Shown one piece after another: positions 1 through 9,625 of a stretch of DNA of 48,217 nt. Position 1 is the stretch's first letter. The number at the start of each line of letters is the position of its first letter. A program made the translations under genes and the position numbers. The stretch comes from Flavobacteriales bacterium (GTDB lineage: Bacteria > Bacteroidota > Bacteroidia > Flavobacteriales_F > PHOS-HE28). The stretch lies in contig JAEUSU010000002.1 in NCBI GenBank assembly GCA_016788635.1, positions 1 to 48,217 on the forward strand, read 5' to 3'. A model generated the notes under the pieces. That model saw nothing but the letters and a program-made list of their open reading frames with translations, was not told the origin of the DNA and did no database searches.

Positions 1-404
1 GGTTGGATCTGGTACCGCTTGAAGGGAAAGGCGATCTCGTTCTGGTGCTGAACGACATACCGTGCGAAGGGCACGGTGAGGTCGTAGCGCAAGGCCTTCT
101 CTGCCAGTTCGCTCGCAAGTCGGCCGGGATGGACAGGCTCGCCGGCCTTCAACTTTCCCTTCACGTTGTCACTTACACCATCCCACGCATCACCGCTGTT
201 CAGGATCTTGAAGATCAAGCGATCGCCCTCCTCGCCGTACTTGCCGGTAAGCGTCTCCAGGTTCTCCATGGCGGGCGTTTCCAACGGCAGGAAACCGTAC
301 GTCTGGAAGACCTTCTCGATCGTGCTGAAAATGTACTTGCGGCGCAACATCTCCACCGGGGAGAAATCGCGGGTGCCTTTCGGGATGCTGGGCTTGGTGG
401 CCAT
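1..404 (-). CDS. hisS: Histidyl-tRNA synthetase, N-terminal part (runs off the left edge)
   Basis: Charges tRNA-His with histidine in the cytoplasm. The reverse-strand translation from the ATG at 404-402 begins [22 protein letters not shown] is the class II HisRS motif found at the start of these enzymes. The text then runs through [12 protein letters not shown] and [10 protein letters not shown] to [14 protein letters not shown], which matches motif 2 (the R-Y-D-L-T-V-P-x-A-R-Y signature). About 134 codons are present, roughly the first third of a usual 420-470-residue enzyme; the rest lies outside the window. The insertion containing [16 protein letters not shown] is typical of Bacteroidota HisRS. 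A TACTTTCG box at 411-418 lies only 6 nt before the ATG, so the transcript probably has almost no leader. Confidence 0.95.
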   Translation of the reverse strand, partial: MATKPSIPKGTRDFSPVEMLRRKYIFSTIEKVFQTYGFLPLETPAMENLETLTGKYGEEGDRLIFKILNSGDAWDGVSDNVKGKLKAGEPVHPGRLASELAEKALRYDLTVPFARYVVQHQNEIAFPFKRYQIQ

Positions 405-410
405 GGGGCG

Positions 411-418
411 CGAAAGTA
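411..418 (-). promoter_or_regulatory. Predicted -7 promoter box of hisS
   Basis: Reverse strand reads TACTTTCG, one base off the Bacteroidota sigma-A -7 consensus TAnnTTTG. It ends 6 nt upstream of the hisS ATG. No convincing -33 element was identified, so this is an inference from motif and position. Confidence 0.5.
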
Positions 419-482
419 CGGGCAGGCGGCGCTAACACAGACCGTTGTGCAGGCCAGCTATCTTCACCACAAGAACACACCA

Positions 483-1331
483 ATGAGGACCGGATCATTG
501 CTCCTGCTCGGCCTGCTGCACCTGACGACCACCACCCTTATCGCTCAACAACCCACCGCTTGGAAGCTCCCTTACGGCGACAATGCGGCAGCAGGCCATC
601 GCGTGAAGCTGAACGGGGTCGAGCTGTACTACGAGACCTACGGCGAGGGCGAACCGCTGGTGTTGCTGCACGGGAACAGCGGCAACATCGGCTACATGGC
701 CCCGCAGATCGACCATTTCGCGGGCCGTTACAAGGTGATCGCACTGGATTGCAGGGGGCGCGGAAAGAGCGAACTGGGCCCCGACAGCCTCACATACATG
801 GCCCAGGCGGAAGACCTGAACGCGTTACTCGACCACTTGCACATCGACTCGACGCTGATCATCGGGCGCAGCGATGGTGCCGTGGTGGCCTTGCTCATGG
901 GCATACACTACCCGCAAAAAGTGAAGCGCATCGCAGCGTTCGGGGCCAACGTTTCACCGGACACCACCGCGCTTTACAGCTTCCAGAGTATCCTGGACGA
1001 ACGCCGGAATGCGGACAAGATGCTGGCCGCCGGGGACACCACCAAGAACTGGAAAGTGGTGCAACAGCGCTTCCGGATGATGGAGTTCCAGCCCCACATC
1101 ACGGCGGCGGAACTGGGGCGCATCCAGTGTCCGGTCCTGGTGCTCACGACCGACAGGGACCTGATCAAGGAGGAACACTCCATGCTGATCTATCGCAGCA
1201 TCCCGAAAGCCAACCTGTGCATCTTCCCAGGGGCCTCGCACCGCATCACCAAGGAGGATCCGGCCCTTTTCAATGCGACGGTGGAGCGCTACTTCACGGA
1301 ACCATACAAGGGGGAAGAGATCCGGAAGTAA
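483..1331 (+). CDS. Secreted alpha/beta-fold hydrolase
   Basis: Predicted serine hydrolase of 282 aa with an N-terminal signal peptide (MRTGSLLLLGLLHL...LIAQ), so it probably acts in the periplasm or outside the cell. The oxyanion motif LLHGNSGN, the nucleophile elbow GRSDG (GxSxG), a late acid in TTDRD and a catalytic-type His in GASHRIT are in the expected order. The substrate cannot be told from sequence. The reading frame is open upstream to the window edge, but ATG 483 is preferred because a clean signal peptide starts there; the upstream part is antisense to hisS. It is followed after 16-43 nt by a TPR gene in the same direction. Confidence 0.85.
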   Translation: MRTGSLLLLGLLHLTTTTLIAQQPTAWKLPYGDNAAAGHRVKLNGVELYYETYGEGEPLVLLHGNSGNIGYMAPQIDHFAGRYKVIALDCRGRGKSELGPDSLTYMAQAEDLNALLDHLHIDSTLIIGRSDGAVVALLMGIHYPQKVKRIAAFGANVSPDTTALYSFQSILDERRNADKMLAAGDTTKNWKVVQQRFRMMEFQPHITAAELGRIQCPVLVLTTDRDLIKEEHSMLIYRSIPKANLCIFPGASHRITKEDPALFNATVERYFTEPYKGEEIRK

Positions 1332-1356
1332 CAAGGTCGGCGGTCCTATGGCCCGA

Positions 1357-1364
1357 TATTTTCG
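1357..1364 (+). promoter_or_regulatory. Predicted -7 box of the TPR-protein gene
   Basis: TATTTTCG, one base off TAnnTTTG, ends 10 nt before the ATG at 1375. It lies downstream of the alternative ATG at 1348 and so favours 1375 as the true start. Confidence 0.4.
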
Positions 1365-1374
1365 TCACCAGCCC

Positions 1375-2079
1375 ATGCGCAGTTCAGCTCTCGTGCTTTT
1401 CGTGCTCGTGTATTGCGGCTCGTTCGCGCAGCACCTCACGTTCGAGGAATGGCAGAAGCAGTCGTTCCGGGATCTCCGGTTGATGCCCCAGTACGGTAAC
1501 CGCCCGAAGAGCCCGGAAATGCTGGCCTCGGATTCGGCCTTCGTGGCCCTTACGCTGGCAGCGATCCCGGACCCACATACGGCGTCGGACCATCTGGTGG
1601 ATCTCGGCTTCGTTCAGCTCCGGGACGGCAACATGACCCACGCGATGTACCGCTTCAACCAGGCCTACCTACTGGAGCCGAAGAACCCGTCGATCTACCG
1701 GGGCTACGGCGCTTTCTTCATGACCCTGGACCGCGCCGATGAAGCTGGACGCCTTTACGCCGATGGACTGGCGATCGACAGCACGGACACGCGGTTGATG
1801 ATCGACCTAAGCGCGGCCTTCCTGACGCAGGAATACAACTTCAGGGCCACAGCCCCCGATAAAGCGGACACGCTCCTGAACGGTGCCATCGGACTGTTGA
1901 ACCGGGCGCTCCACTACGCCCCGAAGAGCGCCGATGCGCACTTCAGGCTTTCTGCCGCCTACCTGCGGAAAGGAGATTGCGCCCAAGCGCGGAGATATTA
2001 TGACGCGTGCATTGACCTTGGAGGATCGCAGTTGACCGAAGAACTCGGACCTGTGTTGCAGGCGAAGTGCCCGAAGTGA
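1375..2079 (+). CDS. Secreted tetratricopeptide-repeat protein
   Basis: 234-aa exported protein of unknown role. A signal peptide (MRSSALVLFVLVYCGSFAQ) begins at the ATG at 1375. An in-frame ATG at 1348 would add nine residues (MARYFRHQP) ahead of it, and a candidate -7 box at 1357-1364 argues against that upstream start. The mature part contains TPR-like helical pairs: the segment AMYRFNQAYLLEPKNPSIY with GYGAFFMTLDRADEAGRLYADGL, and later ALHYAPKSADAHFRLSAAY with CAQARRYYDACIDLGG. TPRs usually mediate protein-protein contacts. It follows the hydrolase gene closely and could be co-transcribed with it. A GC-rich hairpin follows the stop. Confidence 0.75.
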   Translation: MRSSALVLFVLVYCGSFAQHLTFEEWQKQSFRDLRLMPQYGNRPKSPEMLASDSAFVALTLAAIPDPHTASDHLVDLGFVQLRDGNMTHAMYRFNQAYLLEPKNPSIYRGYGAFFMTLDRADEAGRLYADGLAIDSTDTRLMIDLSAAFLTQEYNFRATAPDKADTLLNGAIGLLNRALHYAPKSADAHFRLSAAYLRKGDCAQARRYYDACIDLGGSQLTEELGPVLQAKCPK

Positions 2080-2090
2080 GCCCGACAGCG

Positions 2091-2121
2091 GGACCGCCCG
2101 GGCTGAGCCCTTGGGCGGTCC
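2091..2121 (+). repeat. GC-rich hairpin downstream of the TPR gene
   Basis: GGACCGCCC (2091-2099) pairs with GGGCGGTCC (2113-2121), and an inner GGGC/GCCC pair closes on TGA. No T-run follows, so it is not a standard intrinsic terminator. It may protect the mRNA 3' end or be a REP-like palindrome. Confidence 0.4.
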
Positions 2122-2311
2122 GCCGTCCAGAACGTGGCTTGGATCCACTGGAATGGATCCTGAGCCCTTCGCTCATGGCAACGTTACGCGCATTCCAGGG
2201 CGAATAGTGCCCGGACCTGCGCAAGGATCCGACCCGCATGTACACGTCAGAATGCTTTGTGGTGGAACCTCCGGAGAGCGATCGCGTACCAAGGGCGCAA
2301 ACGCCGAACAC

Positions 2312-2668
2312 ATGGCCCGTTCCTTACAAGCCCTCGACAGCCGTCTTTTCCTGCACAGCCTGCAATCACCCGATGCGGAGCCGGGCATGCTGAAGTACCG
2401 CGTGGCCGAACTGGAACACACGCTGGCGACGGCACAGGAAGAGATCGAGCTTCTGACGTGCGAACGCGACGAACTCGTGGCCGCCATCAAGAAATGGGCG
2501 AAGGCCGACCGCTTGGAACGCCAGGACCTGCTGTTGGAATCCACCACCCAGGATCTGCGCACCGAGCTGAAGGTCCTCCGGAACGAGAACAAGCGTTTGA
2601 AGCGCGAGAACAGCGCCCTGCTCGGCCAGCAGAACGATGAACGGAACAACCGCCGGATGCGGGCCTGA
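2312..2668 (+). CDS. Small coiled-coil protein, hypothetical
   Basis: 118-aa protein with no recognised family. From about residue 25 on it is dominated by heptad-like helical sequence rich in Glu, Leu, Arg and Lys (VAELEHTLATAQEEIELL, then LKVLRNENKRLKRENSAL), as expected for a long coiled coil. There is no signal peptide or membrane segment, so it is presumably cytoplasmic. The start at 2312 (MARSLQALD) is chosen because the longer upstream reading, back to 2111, has the composition of non-coding sequence and overlaps repeat-like DNA; an ATG at 2252 is another option. Coiled-coil content makes homology inference unsafe. Confidence 0.5.
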   Translation: MARSLQALDSRLFLHSLQSPDAEPGMLKYRVAELEHTLATAQEEIELLTCERDELVAAIKKWAKADRLERQDLLLESTTQDLRTELKVLRNENKRLKRENSALLGQQNDERNNRRMRA

Positions 2669-2712
2669 AGAGGAAGGCCCTGTCAGGACGTGAACGGCAC
2701 GGAGCTTGCCAG

Positions 2713-2720
2713 TATCTTGG
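2713..2720 (+). promoter_or_regulatory. Predicted -7 box of the jelly-roll protein gene
   Basis: TATCTTGG, one base off TAnnTTTG, ends 23 nt before the ATG at 2744. Confidence 0.35.
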
Positions 2721-2743
2721 CAGCGGTACCACCCTCCGTTCAC

Positions 2744-3487
2744 ATGTCACGAGCCCTCTCCCTACCCTTCCTTCTTCTTGGTTCCTCATTGTCCGCGCAG
2801 GACATGTCCCTCGAACTGGTCCGCAACGGTGGCTTCGAGATGGTGGACAAGGACCCCAACACGTACGATCAACTGTCCAATGCCACCGGCTGGCGCGATG
2901 CCACGCTGGGCCTGGCCGACCTCTTCGCACCGACAGCCTCTCCGAAGACCGTAGGGGTCCCGCTCAACGACTACGGTGATATCAAACCGTTCGAGGGCTA
3001 CTACTACGCCGGCTTCTGCGGCTGGAAGGCGGACATCCAGCGGAACTACGAGGCGTACGACCAGAATGACATCTTCAAACCCGCGTGGAACGCCTATTCG
3101 GAATACTTGAAAGGCGAATTGATCCAACCCCTGCTGGAGGATTCCACCTATGAGCTGGTATTCCACGTCGCCCTCGCCGGGAACAGCGACCGTAGCATCA
3201 AGGGTGTCGGTGCCTTCTTCACCCAGGAAGACCTGGGCTACCAGAACCGCAAATTCATGGAAGAGGACCCGCAGGTGTACACGGAGAATATCATCGAAGA
3301 GCGGAACAAGTGGACAGAGGTGCGCGGCACCTTCGTGGCCGATGGCAAGGAGCAATACATCATCCTCGGCGTGTTCCCGTATGTGGGATTGGGCTCGAAG
3401 AACATGATCGAAGGGCCTGACAACCGGTACGCCTATTATTACATCGACGGCATCTCGTTGAAGCGGGTGAAGGGGGAACCGAAGTAA
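2744..3487 (+). CDS. Secreted protein with carbohydrate-binding-like jelly-roll domain
   Basis: 247-aa exported protein. The signal peptide is MSRALSLPFLLLGSSLSAQ; an ATG at 2690 would add 18 residues in front and is less likely. The mature part opens with LVRNGGFEMVD, the N-G-G-F-E pattern seen at the start of many CBM-like/galactose-binding-type beta-sandwich domains in Bacteroidota surface proteins. Later features such as GEYL..ELIQPLLEDSTYELVFHVALAG and a final YYIDGISLKRV strand are typical of this fold. Similar domains often precede an OmpA domain; none is present here, so the protein is either a stand-alone binder or one partner of an envelope complex. It is followed by a strong bidirectional terminator. 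Confidence 0.65.
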   Translation: MSRALSLPFLLLGSSLSAQDMSLELVRNGGFEMVDKDPNTYDQLSNATGWRDATLGLADLFAPTASPKTVGVPLNDYGDIKPFEGYYYAGFCGWKADIQRNYEAYDQNDIFKPAWNAYSEYLKGELIQPLLEDSTYELVFHVALAGNSDRSIKGVGAFFTQEDLGYQNRKFMEEDPQVYTENIIEERNKWTEVRGTFVADGKEQYIILGVFPYVGLGSKNMIEGPDNRYAYYYIDGISLKRVKGEPK

Positions 3488-3505
3488 GGCTCCTTCCCCA
3501 ACGAA

Positions 3506-3529
3506 AAAGCCCCGTTCACACGGGGCTTT
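3506..3529. terminator. Bidirectional intrinsic terminator
   Basis: AAAGCCCCG (3506-3514) pairs perfectly with CGGGGCTTT (3521-3529) around a 6-nt loop. A-rich sequence on the left and T-rich on the right let it serve both convergent genes: the jelly-roll protein (plus) and the small basic protein (minus). Confidence 0.85.
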
Positions 3530-3548
3530 CCAGTTCGTTGACCAACGA

Positions 3549-3686
3549 TCACTTCGCAGCTTTCCTGGCTGCGCCTTTGCGCGCCGAAGCCTTTGTGGGT
3601 TCGCCTGCTGCCGCAGCTTTCTGCTTGGCTATCTTGAGTGTGGCTTTGCGCTTGGCGTTGAGGCGGGCGTTTGCGTCTTGGGGCAT
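3549..3686 (-). CDS. Small Lys/Ala-rich basic protein
   Basis: 45-aa protein starting MPQDANARLNAKRKATLK and ending in a run rich in Ala, Lys and Arg. The composition resembles the C-terminal tails of bacterial histone H1-like or DNA-compacting proteins, but the length and low complexity prevent a family call. The frame extends upstream to 3740, but the ATG at 3686 gives the more compact protein. It ends just before the shared terminator, which supports it being a transcribed gene. A nucleic-acid-binding role is inference from charge only. Confidence 0.5.
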   Translation of the reverse strand: MPQDANARLNAKRKATLKIAKQKAAAAGEPTKASARKGAARKAAK

Positions 3687-3774
3687 GGTCGGTTGGATTG
3701 TTCGGGCGCGAATGTAATAAGACCTAACCAGCGCGTTCAATTAGCACGCAATACACGTTCTGTTCGACCTCCGT

Positions 3775-4291
3775 ATGATGCGCATTCTACTTTTGACCCT
3801 CTGGTCCCTGGCCGCACTGGTGGTCCAACTCACGGGACACACCTACATACTGCCGTATGCGTTGGTCCTGGGCCTTTTCCTTGTGTTCCTAGGGCGCTTG
3901 CCGGGTTACCGCCAACACCCCGCCCGCTACACCTTCGACCTGCTTTTCCTCACCTATTTGTGGGCCATCGTAGCCGTGCGCTGTCGCCCTTTCCGCTGGT
4001 CCATACCTGTGGAGCTGGCACTGAACATCGCAGAGCATATCGGCTTTGCACTGGTCATTGGCCTGCTGGCCTACCTCATCTTCCTGCTCCTGTTCCGGTG
4101 GCCAGCTCGTCGTTCGCTCATCGCCGCGCTCATCAGCTTCAACGTACTCGGCCTTGGAAATGAAGTGTTCCAGGATATCGTGTTCGGTGGATCACTCCAA
4201 CCCTTCGATACGGATGCCTGGAAGGACATCGGCATGAACGCCTTTGGATCCGTTCTCCTCTACTTCATCATCAACCGCTCGAACGATCCGA

Positions 4292-4320
<29 letters not shown>
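3775..4320 (+). CDS. VanZ-like integral membrane protein
   Basis: 181-aa polytopic inner-membrane protein with about five hydrophobic segments (near residues 3-20, 24-44, 55-70, 84-107, 120-135) and a final hydrophobic strand FGSVLLYFII. The C-terminal motif combines E-x-x-Q (NEVFQDIVF) with D and N in WKDIGMNAFG, the order of conserved polar residues in the VanZ-like/DUF2238-type families. These families are linked to glycopeptide resistance or are uncharacterised; no function is claimed. An ATG at 3778 is equally possible. The last 29 nt overlap the 3' end of ettA on the opposite strand. Confidence 0.6.
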
Positions 4321-5986
<1,666 letters not shown>

Positions 5987-6025
5987 TGCGTGTGTTCCGT
6001 TGGTCTGTAATTGATGACTTGCCCC

Positions 6026-7816
6026 TCAGCGGGCATCGCCCGCCGAAGCTCCGCCCGAAGGAGCGGAGCGTAGGTGGGCGGCAAAGATCTCCAATTGCCG
6101 GAGATCTTGGATGCGTTCCACTGTTCCGGGCTGTAAATGACCCATCCGATGGTGCTCCAACACGCTCTCTGCGGACTGCCCTTCGGCCGGGCTCACCACC
6201 ACGTACAGCGTGCCATCCGGTGCCGGGTCGCGGTAGAGCACGTCACGGTCCACGCCGCGGGCAAGCAGCTCGAATTCCATGGGGGCTTCCCACGGGAATT
6301 CGATCAGTACACGGTCCCTGCTTCCCGCCAGGCCGGCCAGCTTGGCGGCGGCAGGCCGTGCATCCGTGTAGCGCCGCACCCTCGTGGAAGACACCTGCAG
6401 CGCCTGCCAGCCAAAGAATAAAACCAGGATGAAGGCCGAGACCGTGGTGCGCATGCGTTTGTTGAAACCGGCATACACCCGGTCCTGCAAGAGCTTCAAC
6501 AGGTAGAAGAGGGCGATGGCACTGCCCAGGTGCAGGATGAACAGGGTCCACAGCCATACGCGTGGTGGTGCCACCAGGCTCTGGGCGAGGGTGAGCGGTA
6601 CACAGGCCACCAGCGTGGCCGCCACCAAGGTGCGGTACTTGGTGGTGATGTACACCGAGAAAAAGAGACCTGCCATGCCGACGAAGGTCATGGCCACATT
6701 GGCCTCCTGCGAGAAGTAGTGCCAGAGCTCGAAGACGCGGTCCTGATGGGTGCGCACGAAGGTGACCCAGGAGTTGTCGCCCATGGTGGAGTGGTGCAGC
6801 AGCTGCCCCACCCCATGCACCACCAGCACGGGCATGTACAGCAATGCGGTGGCGATGATGAAAACCACACCGGCGAGCACCAGCCGCAGTTGCCGGTCGC
6901 GCAGGGAGCTCTCATACCGCGCCGCCAGGGTGATGAGGATCCAGACGAAGACCATGAGGGCGAGCTGGAGCATGGTGGGGATGGTCCACATGCCCAGGGC
7001 CAGCACGCCGCCCATGAGCACGGCGCTCACCACGTTGTTGGTGCGGGTGAAGTGGCGGCCCAGCAAAAGGGCGCACATCCAGAACAGCCAGGTGAGGCTG
7101 TAGCCGCGTGCCAGCGTGCTGTATTCCACCAGCCCCGCCGAGCCTGCGGCCAGTGCCAGTGCCAGGAGGGCGATGTAGCGGTTGAAGACCGACCGTACAA
7201 AGAGGTAGAAGAGCGGCAGCACCAGCACACCGGCCAGAAAGGCCGGCAACCTTAGCTGCACCAGCCCGATGCCGAACAAGGCCGTGCTGGCCTTCACCAG
7301 CAGCGTATGCAGCACGTGGTTGTTCGGGTAGGCATAGTCGGCCAGGATGATGCCGAGCGGCTTGCTGGAGAAATAGGTGTAGGTGAAGGCCTCATCGTAG
7401 GTGATCGGCGCATGGAGCAGCCAGCCGCGCAGGACCGTGCCGATGAGGATGAGGAGGAGCACCACACGCTTGTGTGCGGCCGAAGTCTTCTTCACCTTCT
7501 CGCGCAAAGCGGTGCCCAGGTCCGCCATGAAGGATGACCATTGCCCGGCGGGGGGCGCCAGCTGCCGCCTCAATACACGGCCCATGGCCCATGCGGCAGC
7601 ACCGGCAGCGAGCAACACCAGAGCGAACAAACGCAGGCGATGGCGTACACCGGCATGGAAGGCCGCATCATAGGTCTCCACATCGCCGTCGGCGGAACGT
7701 GCGTCCACCCATGCCTTCACCGGCGCATACTCCAACCTTGAAAGCAACAGAAAGAGCACGGCCAGCAGCAGTGGCGCCCAGATGGCGATGATCCAGAGGA
7801 TGCGTGAACGGGACAC
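6026..7816 (-). CDS. GT39/ArnT-type membrane glycosyltransferase (GT-C fold)
   Basis: Predicted polyprenyl-phosphate-sugar-dependent glycosyltransferase of the inner membrane, about 596 aa with roughly eleven hydrophobic helices. The first periplasmic loop carries ITYDEAFTY, the acidic D-E-A motif of GT39/PMT-like enzymes, followed by NNHVLHTLL and the helix VQLRLPAFLAGVL. The acceptor is unknown. A longer reading with a TTG start at 7822 is possible, but that TTG lies inside a perfect -7 box (7820-7827), so the GTG at 7816 is preferred and would make the mRNA leaderless. The last ~20 codons run through a GC-rich palindrome, which suggests that a repeat insertion altered the C-terminus. Confidence 0.8.
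   Translation of the reverse strand: MSRSRILWIIAIWAPLLLAVLFLLLSRLEYAPVKAWVDARSADGDVETYDAAFHAGVRHRLRLFALVLLAAGAAAWAMGRVLRRQLAPPAGQWSSFMADLGTALREKVKKTSAAHKRVVLLLILIGTVLRGWLLHAPITYDEAFTYTYFSSKPLGIILADYAYPNNHVLHTLLVKASTALFGIGLVQLRLPAFLAGVLVLPLFYLFVRSVFNRYIALLALALAAGSAGLVEYSTLARGYSLTWLFWMCALLLGRHFTRTNNVVSAVLMGGVLALGMWTIPTMLQLALMVFVWILITLAARYESSLRDRQLRLVLAGVVFIIATALLYMPVLVVHGVGQLLHHSTMGDNSWVTFVRTHQDRVFELWHYFSQEANVAMTFVGMAGLFFSVYITTKYRTLVAATLVACVPLTLAQSLVAPPRVWLWTLFILHLGSAIALFYLLKLLQDRVYAGFNKRMRTTVSAFILVLFFGWQALQVSSTRVRRYTDARPAAAKLAGLAGSRDRVLIEFPWEAPMEFELLARGVDRDVLYRDPAPDGTLYVVVSPAEGQSAESVLEHHRMGHLQPGTVERIQDLRQLEIFAAHLRSAPSGGASAGDAR
6033..6090. repeat. REP-like palindromic sequence at the 3' end of the GT39 gene
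   Basis: The segment contains GCTCCGC...GCGGAGC and the CCGCCGAAGCTCCG motif, which resembles the CGCCGAAGCTCGCC sequences near the right end of the window. It encodes the low-complexity C-terminal residues of the membrane protein (RSAPSGGASAGDAR). Probably a dispersed intergenic palindrome captured by the reading frame. Confidence 0.4.
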
Positions 7817-7819
7817 GGC

Positions 7820-7827
7820 CAAATGTA
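7820..7827 (-). promoter_or_regulatory. Predicted -7 box of the GT39 gene
   Basis: Reverse strand TACATTTG is a perfect TAnnTTTG. It ends 3 nt before the GTG at 7816-7814 and overlaps the alternative TTG start. Confidence 0.6.
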
Positions 7828-7840
7828 GGCGGGGCCTCGC

Positions 7841-9541
7841 TCACGGAGCTTCACTGCCCGGCACCTCCTCCTGCACTTCCAGCACACGTTCCAAGGTGGT
7901 CAGCTCGCTGGCGGGCAAAAGCAGCTCTGCAGCGGCCAGGGCCAGCTCGCGGCCGGTCTGCGCCAGGGCGCGGTTCACCAGCAGCACGGTGCCCACCTCG
8001 GCATCGCGCAGGGCCCCTTCACGGATCGCCTGCGTCACCTCGGCCATGCAGCGGCTGTCCTCCTGTTGCAGGCGCCGCAGCAAGCGTGTGATGGTGAGCG
8101 CGCCATCCGGTGGCGGCTCGCCGCCCAGCAGGTGCGCCAGCGCCATGTGGCTCTCCACCATGCGCCGCCGCGTGCGCGTGAACAGCCCGTGGATGAAGGG
8201 GTCGGGCGAGGCCTCGAACTCCTCCAGGTCCGCACGCACATCCTTCAGCCCCTTGGCGGCATACAGGGAAAGGCGGGCGGCGTGCGTGGCGTGGTTGAGC
8301 CGGTCGCTCCATTCAGCGGTGAGCTCCTGCTGCTCCACCTGCGTGGCAAAAGTGAGCACCCCGCTTTGCAGCCGTTTCAAGCGCAGGTAGCGGTCCTCCC
8401 AGGTCTCCGCGCTTTCGCGCGGCGCGTCCGGATGACCGGTAAGGACAAGCTCCTCATCGATGCCGAGCAGGTACAGGTGGAAGGCGATGACGCGCACGAG
8501 CAGATGGCGCACCTCGCTCTGCACGGCCTGCACCGCCGCCTCCACCACCTCGGTGCCGGTCTGGTGGATGTAACGGGTCACGGGCTCACGATGCTCCTTC
8601 ACCACACGCTCCAGCCAACGGCTGAAGAGGCCCATGAGCGGAATGAAGACCACCACACCGATCACGTTGAACAGCGTGTGGAACAGTGCGACACCCATGA
8701 AGGGATCACCCTGCTGCCCTTCCACCGCCAGGATGAGCTTCATGTAGAGCGGCATCGCGGCCACAGCCAGCACCGCAGCGAACACATTGAACAGCACATG
8801 CGTGAAGGCCAGCCGCTTCTTGAGGATGTTGCCGCCCAATGCGCCCAGCAGCACGGTGACGGTGGTGCCGATGTTGCTGCCGATGATCGCATAGGCCGCG
8901 TCGTTCAGGCCGAAGAGGCCCCCGTGCAGGGCGGTGAGCAGGATGGCCACCGTGGCGGAGCTGCTCTGCATGGCGGCAGTAAGCACCAGGCCCGCCAGGA
9001 GGAAAGCCCAGGCCGGCGCTCCCTTCATCAACGCCGGATCTATGCCGTCCGCGAAACCGGACACGCTGGCCTTCATCTGGTCCAGGCCGAGGAAAAGGAA
9101 ACCGAAGCCCACGAGCAGGTGGCTGATGCTGGTGGCGCGGGGCTTGGTGCCCAGGAAGATGAGCAGCAGCCCGCCCGTGCCGATGAAGGGGAGGGCCAGC
9201 CGCTCGATGTCCATCTTGAACCCGATGGTGGCCACGATCCAGCTGGTGGCGGTGGTGCCGATGTTGCTGCCCAGCACCAGCCCCACCCCGCTGAGGAAGG
9301 GGATGAGCCCGGCGCCGACGAAGGCCAGTGCCATCAGGGTGACGGCCGAGCTGCTCTGCAGGATGGCCGTGGTGAGCGTGCCGGTGAGGATGGAGCGCAA
9401 TCGCCCCTTGGTGGACGTGCGGATGAGGGTGCGGAAGGCGCGGCCCGCCAGCTTCGCGATGGCGTCCTCCATGAGGCGGATGCCGAAGAGGAAGATCCCC
9501 AACCCCGCCAGCAGCAGCCAGATGTCCAGGTGGTGCCACAT
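7841..9541 (-). CDS. Na+/phosphate cotransporter family protein with PhoU-like tail
   Basis: Inner-membrane symporter of the NptA/PNaS (YjbB) family; the family moves phosphate with Na+. The 566-aa protein has the diagnostic inverted repeat of two Na_Pi_cotrans domains with QSSSA motifs: LTTAILQSSSAVTLM near residue 60 and TAAMQSSSATVAILL near residue 195. Each is followed by a GSNIGTT motif (VLGSNIGTTATSW and IIGSNIGTTVTVL). After the membrane part (about residues 1-320) comes a cytoplasmic helical domain, about 340-560, like PhoU. Direction of transport (uptake or export) is not decidable. A -7-like box lies 10 nt upstream of the ATG. Confidence 0.92.
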   Translation of the reverse strand: MWHHLDIWLLLAGLGIFLFGIRLMEDAIAKLAGRAFRTLIRTSTKGRLRSILTGTLTTAILQSSSAVTLMALAFVGAGLIPFLSGVGLVLGSNIGTTATSWIVATIGFKMDIERLALPFIGTGGLLLIFLGTKPRATSISHLLVGFGFLFLGLDQMKASVSGFADGIDPALMKGAPAWAFLLAGLVLTAAMQSSSATVAILLTALHGGLFGLNDAAYAIIGSNIGTTVTVLLGALGGNILKKRLAFTHVLFNVFAAVLAVAAMPLYMKLILAVEGQQGDPFMGVALFHTLFNVIGVVVFIPLMGLFSRWLERVVKEHREPVTRYIHQTGTEVVEAAVQAVQSEVRHLLVRVIAFHLYLLGIDEELVLTGHPDAPRESAETWEDRYLRLKRLQSGVLTFATQVEQQELTAEWSDRLNHATHAARLSLYAAKGLKDVRADLEEFEASPDPFIHGLFTRTRRRMVESHMALAHLLGGEPPPDGALTITRLLRRLQQEDSRCMAEVTQAIREGALRDAEVGTVLLVNRALAQTGRELALAAAELLLPASELTTLERVLEVQEEVPGSEAP

Positions 9542-9551
9542 GTTGAAGCGG

Positions 9552-9559
9552 CCAAGTTA
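9552..9559 (-). promoter_or_regulatory. Predicted -7 box of the Na/Pi cotransporter gene
   Basis: Reverse strand TAACTTGG, one base off TAnnTTTG, ending 10 nt before the start codon. Confidence 0.4.
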
Positions 9560-9578
9560 CCCGCCCACACATTGAAAA

Positions 9579-9607
9579 GCGGAAGGCGCCACGAGGGCGC
9601 CTTCCGC
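9579..9607 (-). terminator. Intrinsic terminator after the Spy/DUF4890-like gene
   Basis: A perfect 12-bp stem (9579-9590 with 9596-9607) with a 5-nt loop, flanked by an 8-A run on the plus-strand right side and TTTT on the minus-strand exit side. It lies 18 nt past the stop of the 9626-10057 gene. Confidence 0.8.
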
Positions 9608-9625
9608 AAAAAAAACTGGCGTTGC

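Noticed and set aside
3..482. N-terminal extension of the alpha/beta hydrolase frame
   Set aside because: It runs antisense through hisS; the signal peptide at 483 marks the start.
2091..2121. Intrinsic terminator after the TPR gene
   Set aside because: Stem is strong but no T-run follows, so it is listed only as a hairpin.
7817..7822. TTG start for the GT39 protein
   Set aside because: The TTG lies inside a perfect -7 box and cannot be in the mRNA if that promoter is used; GTG 7816 preferred.
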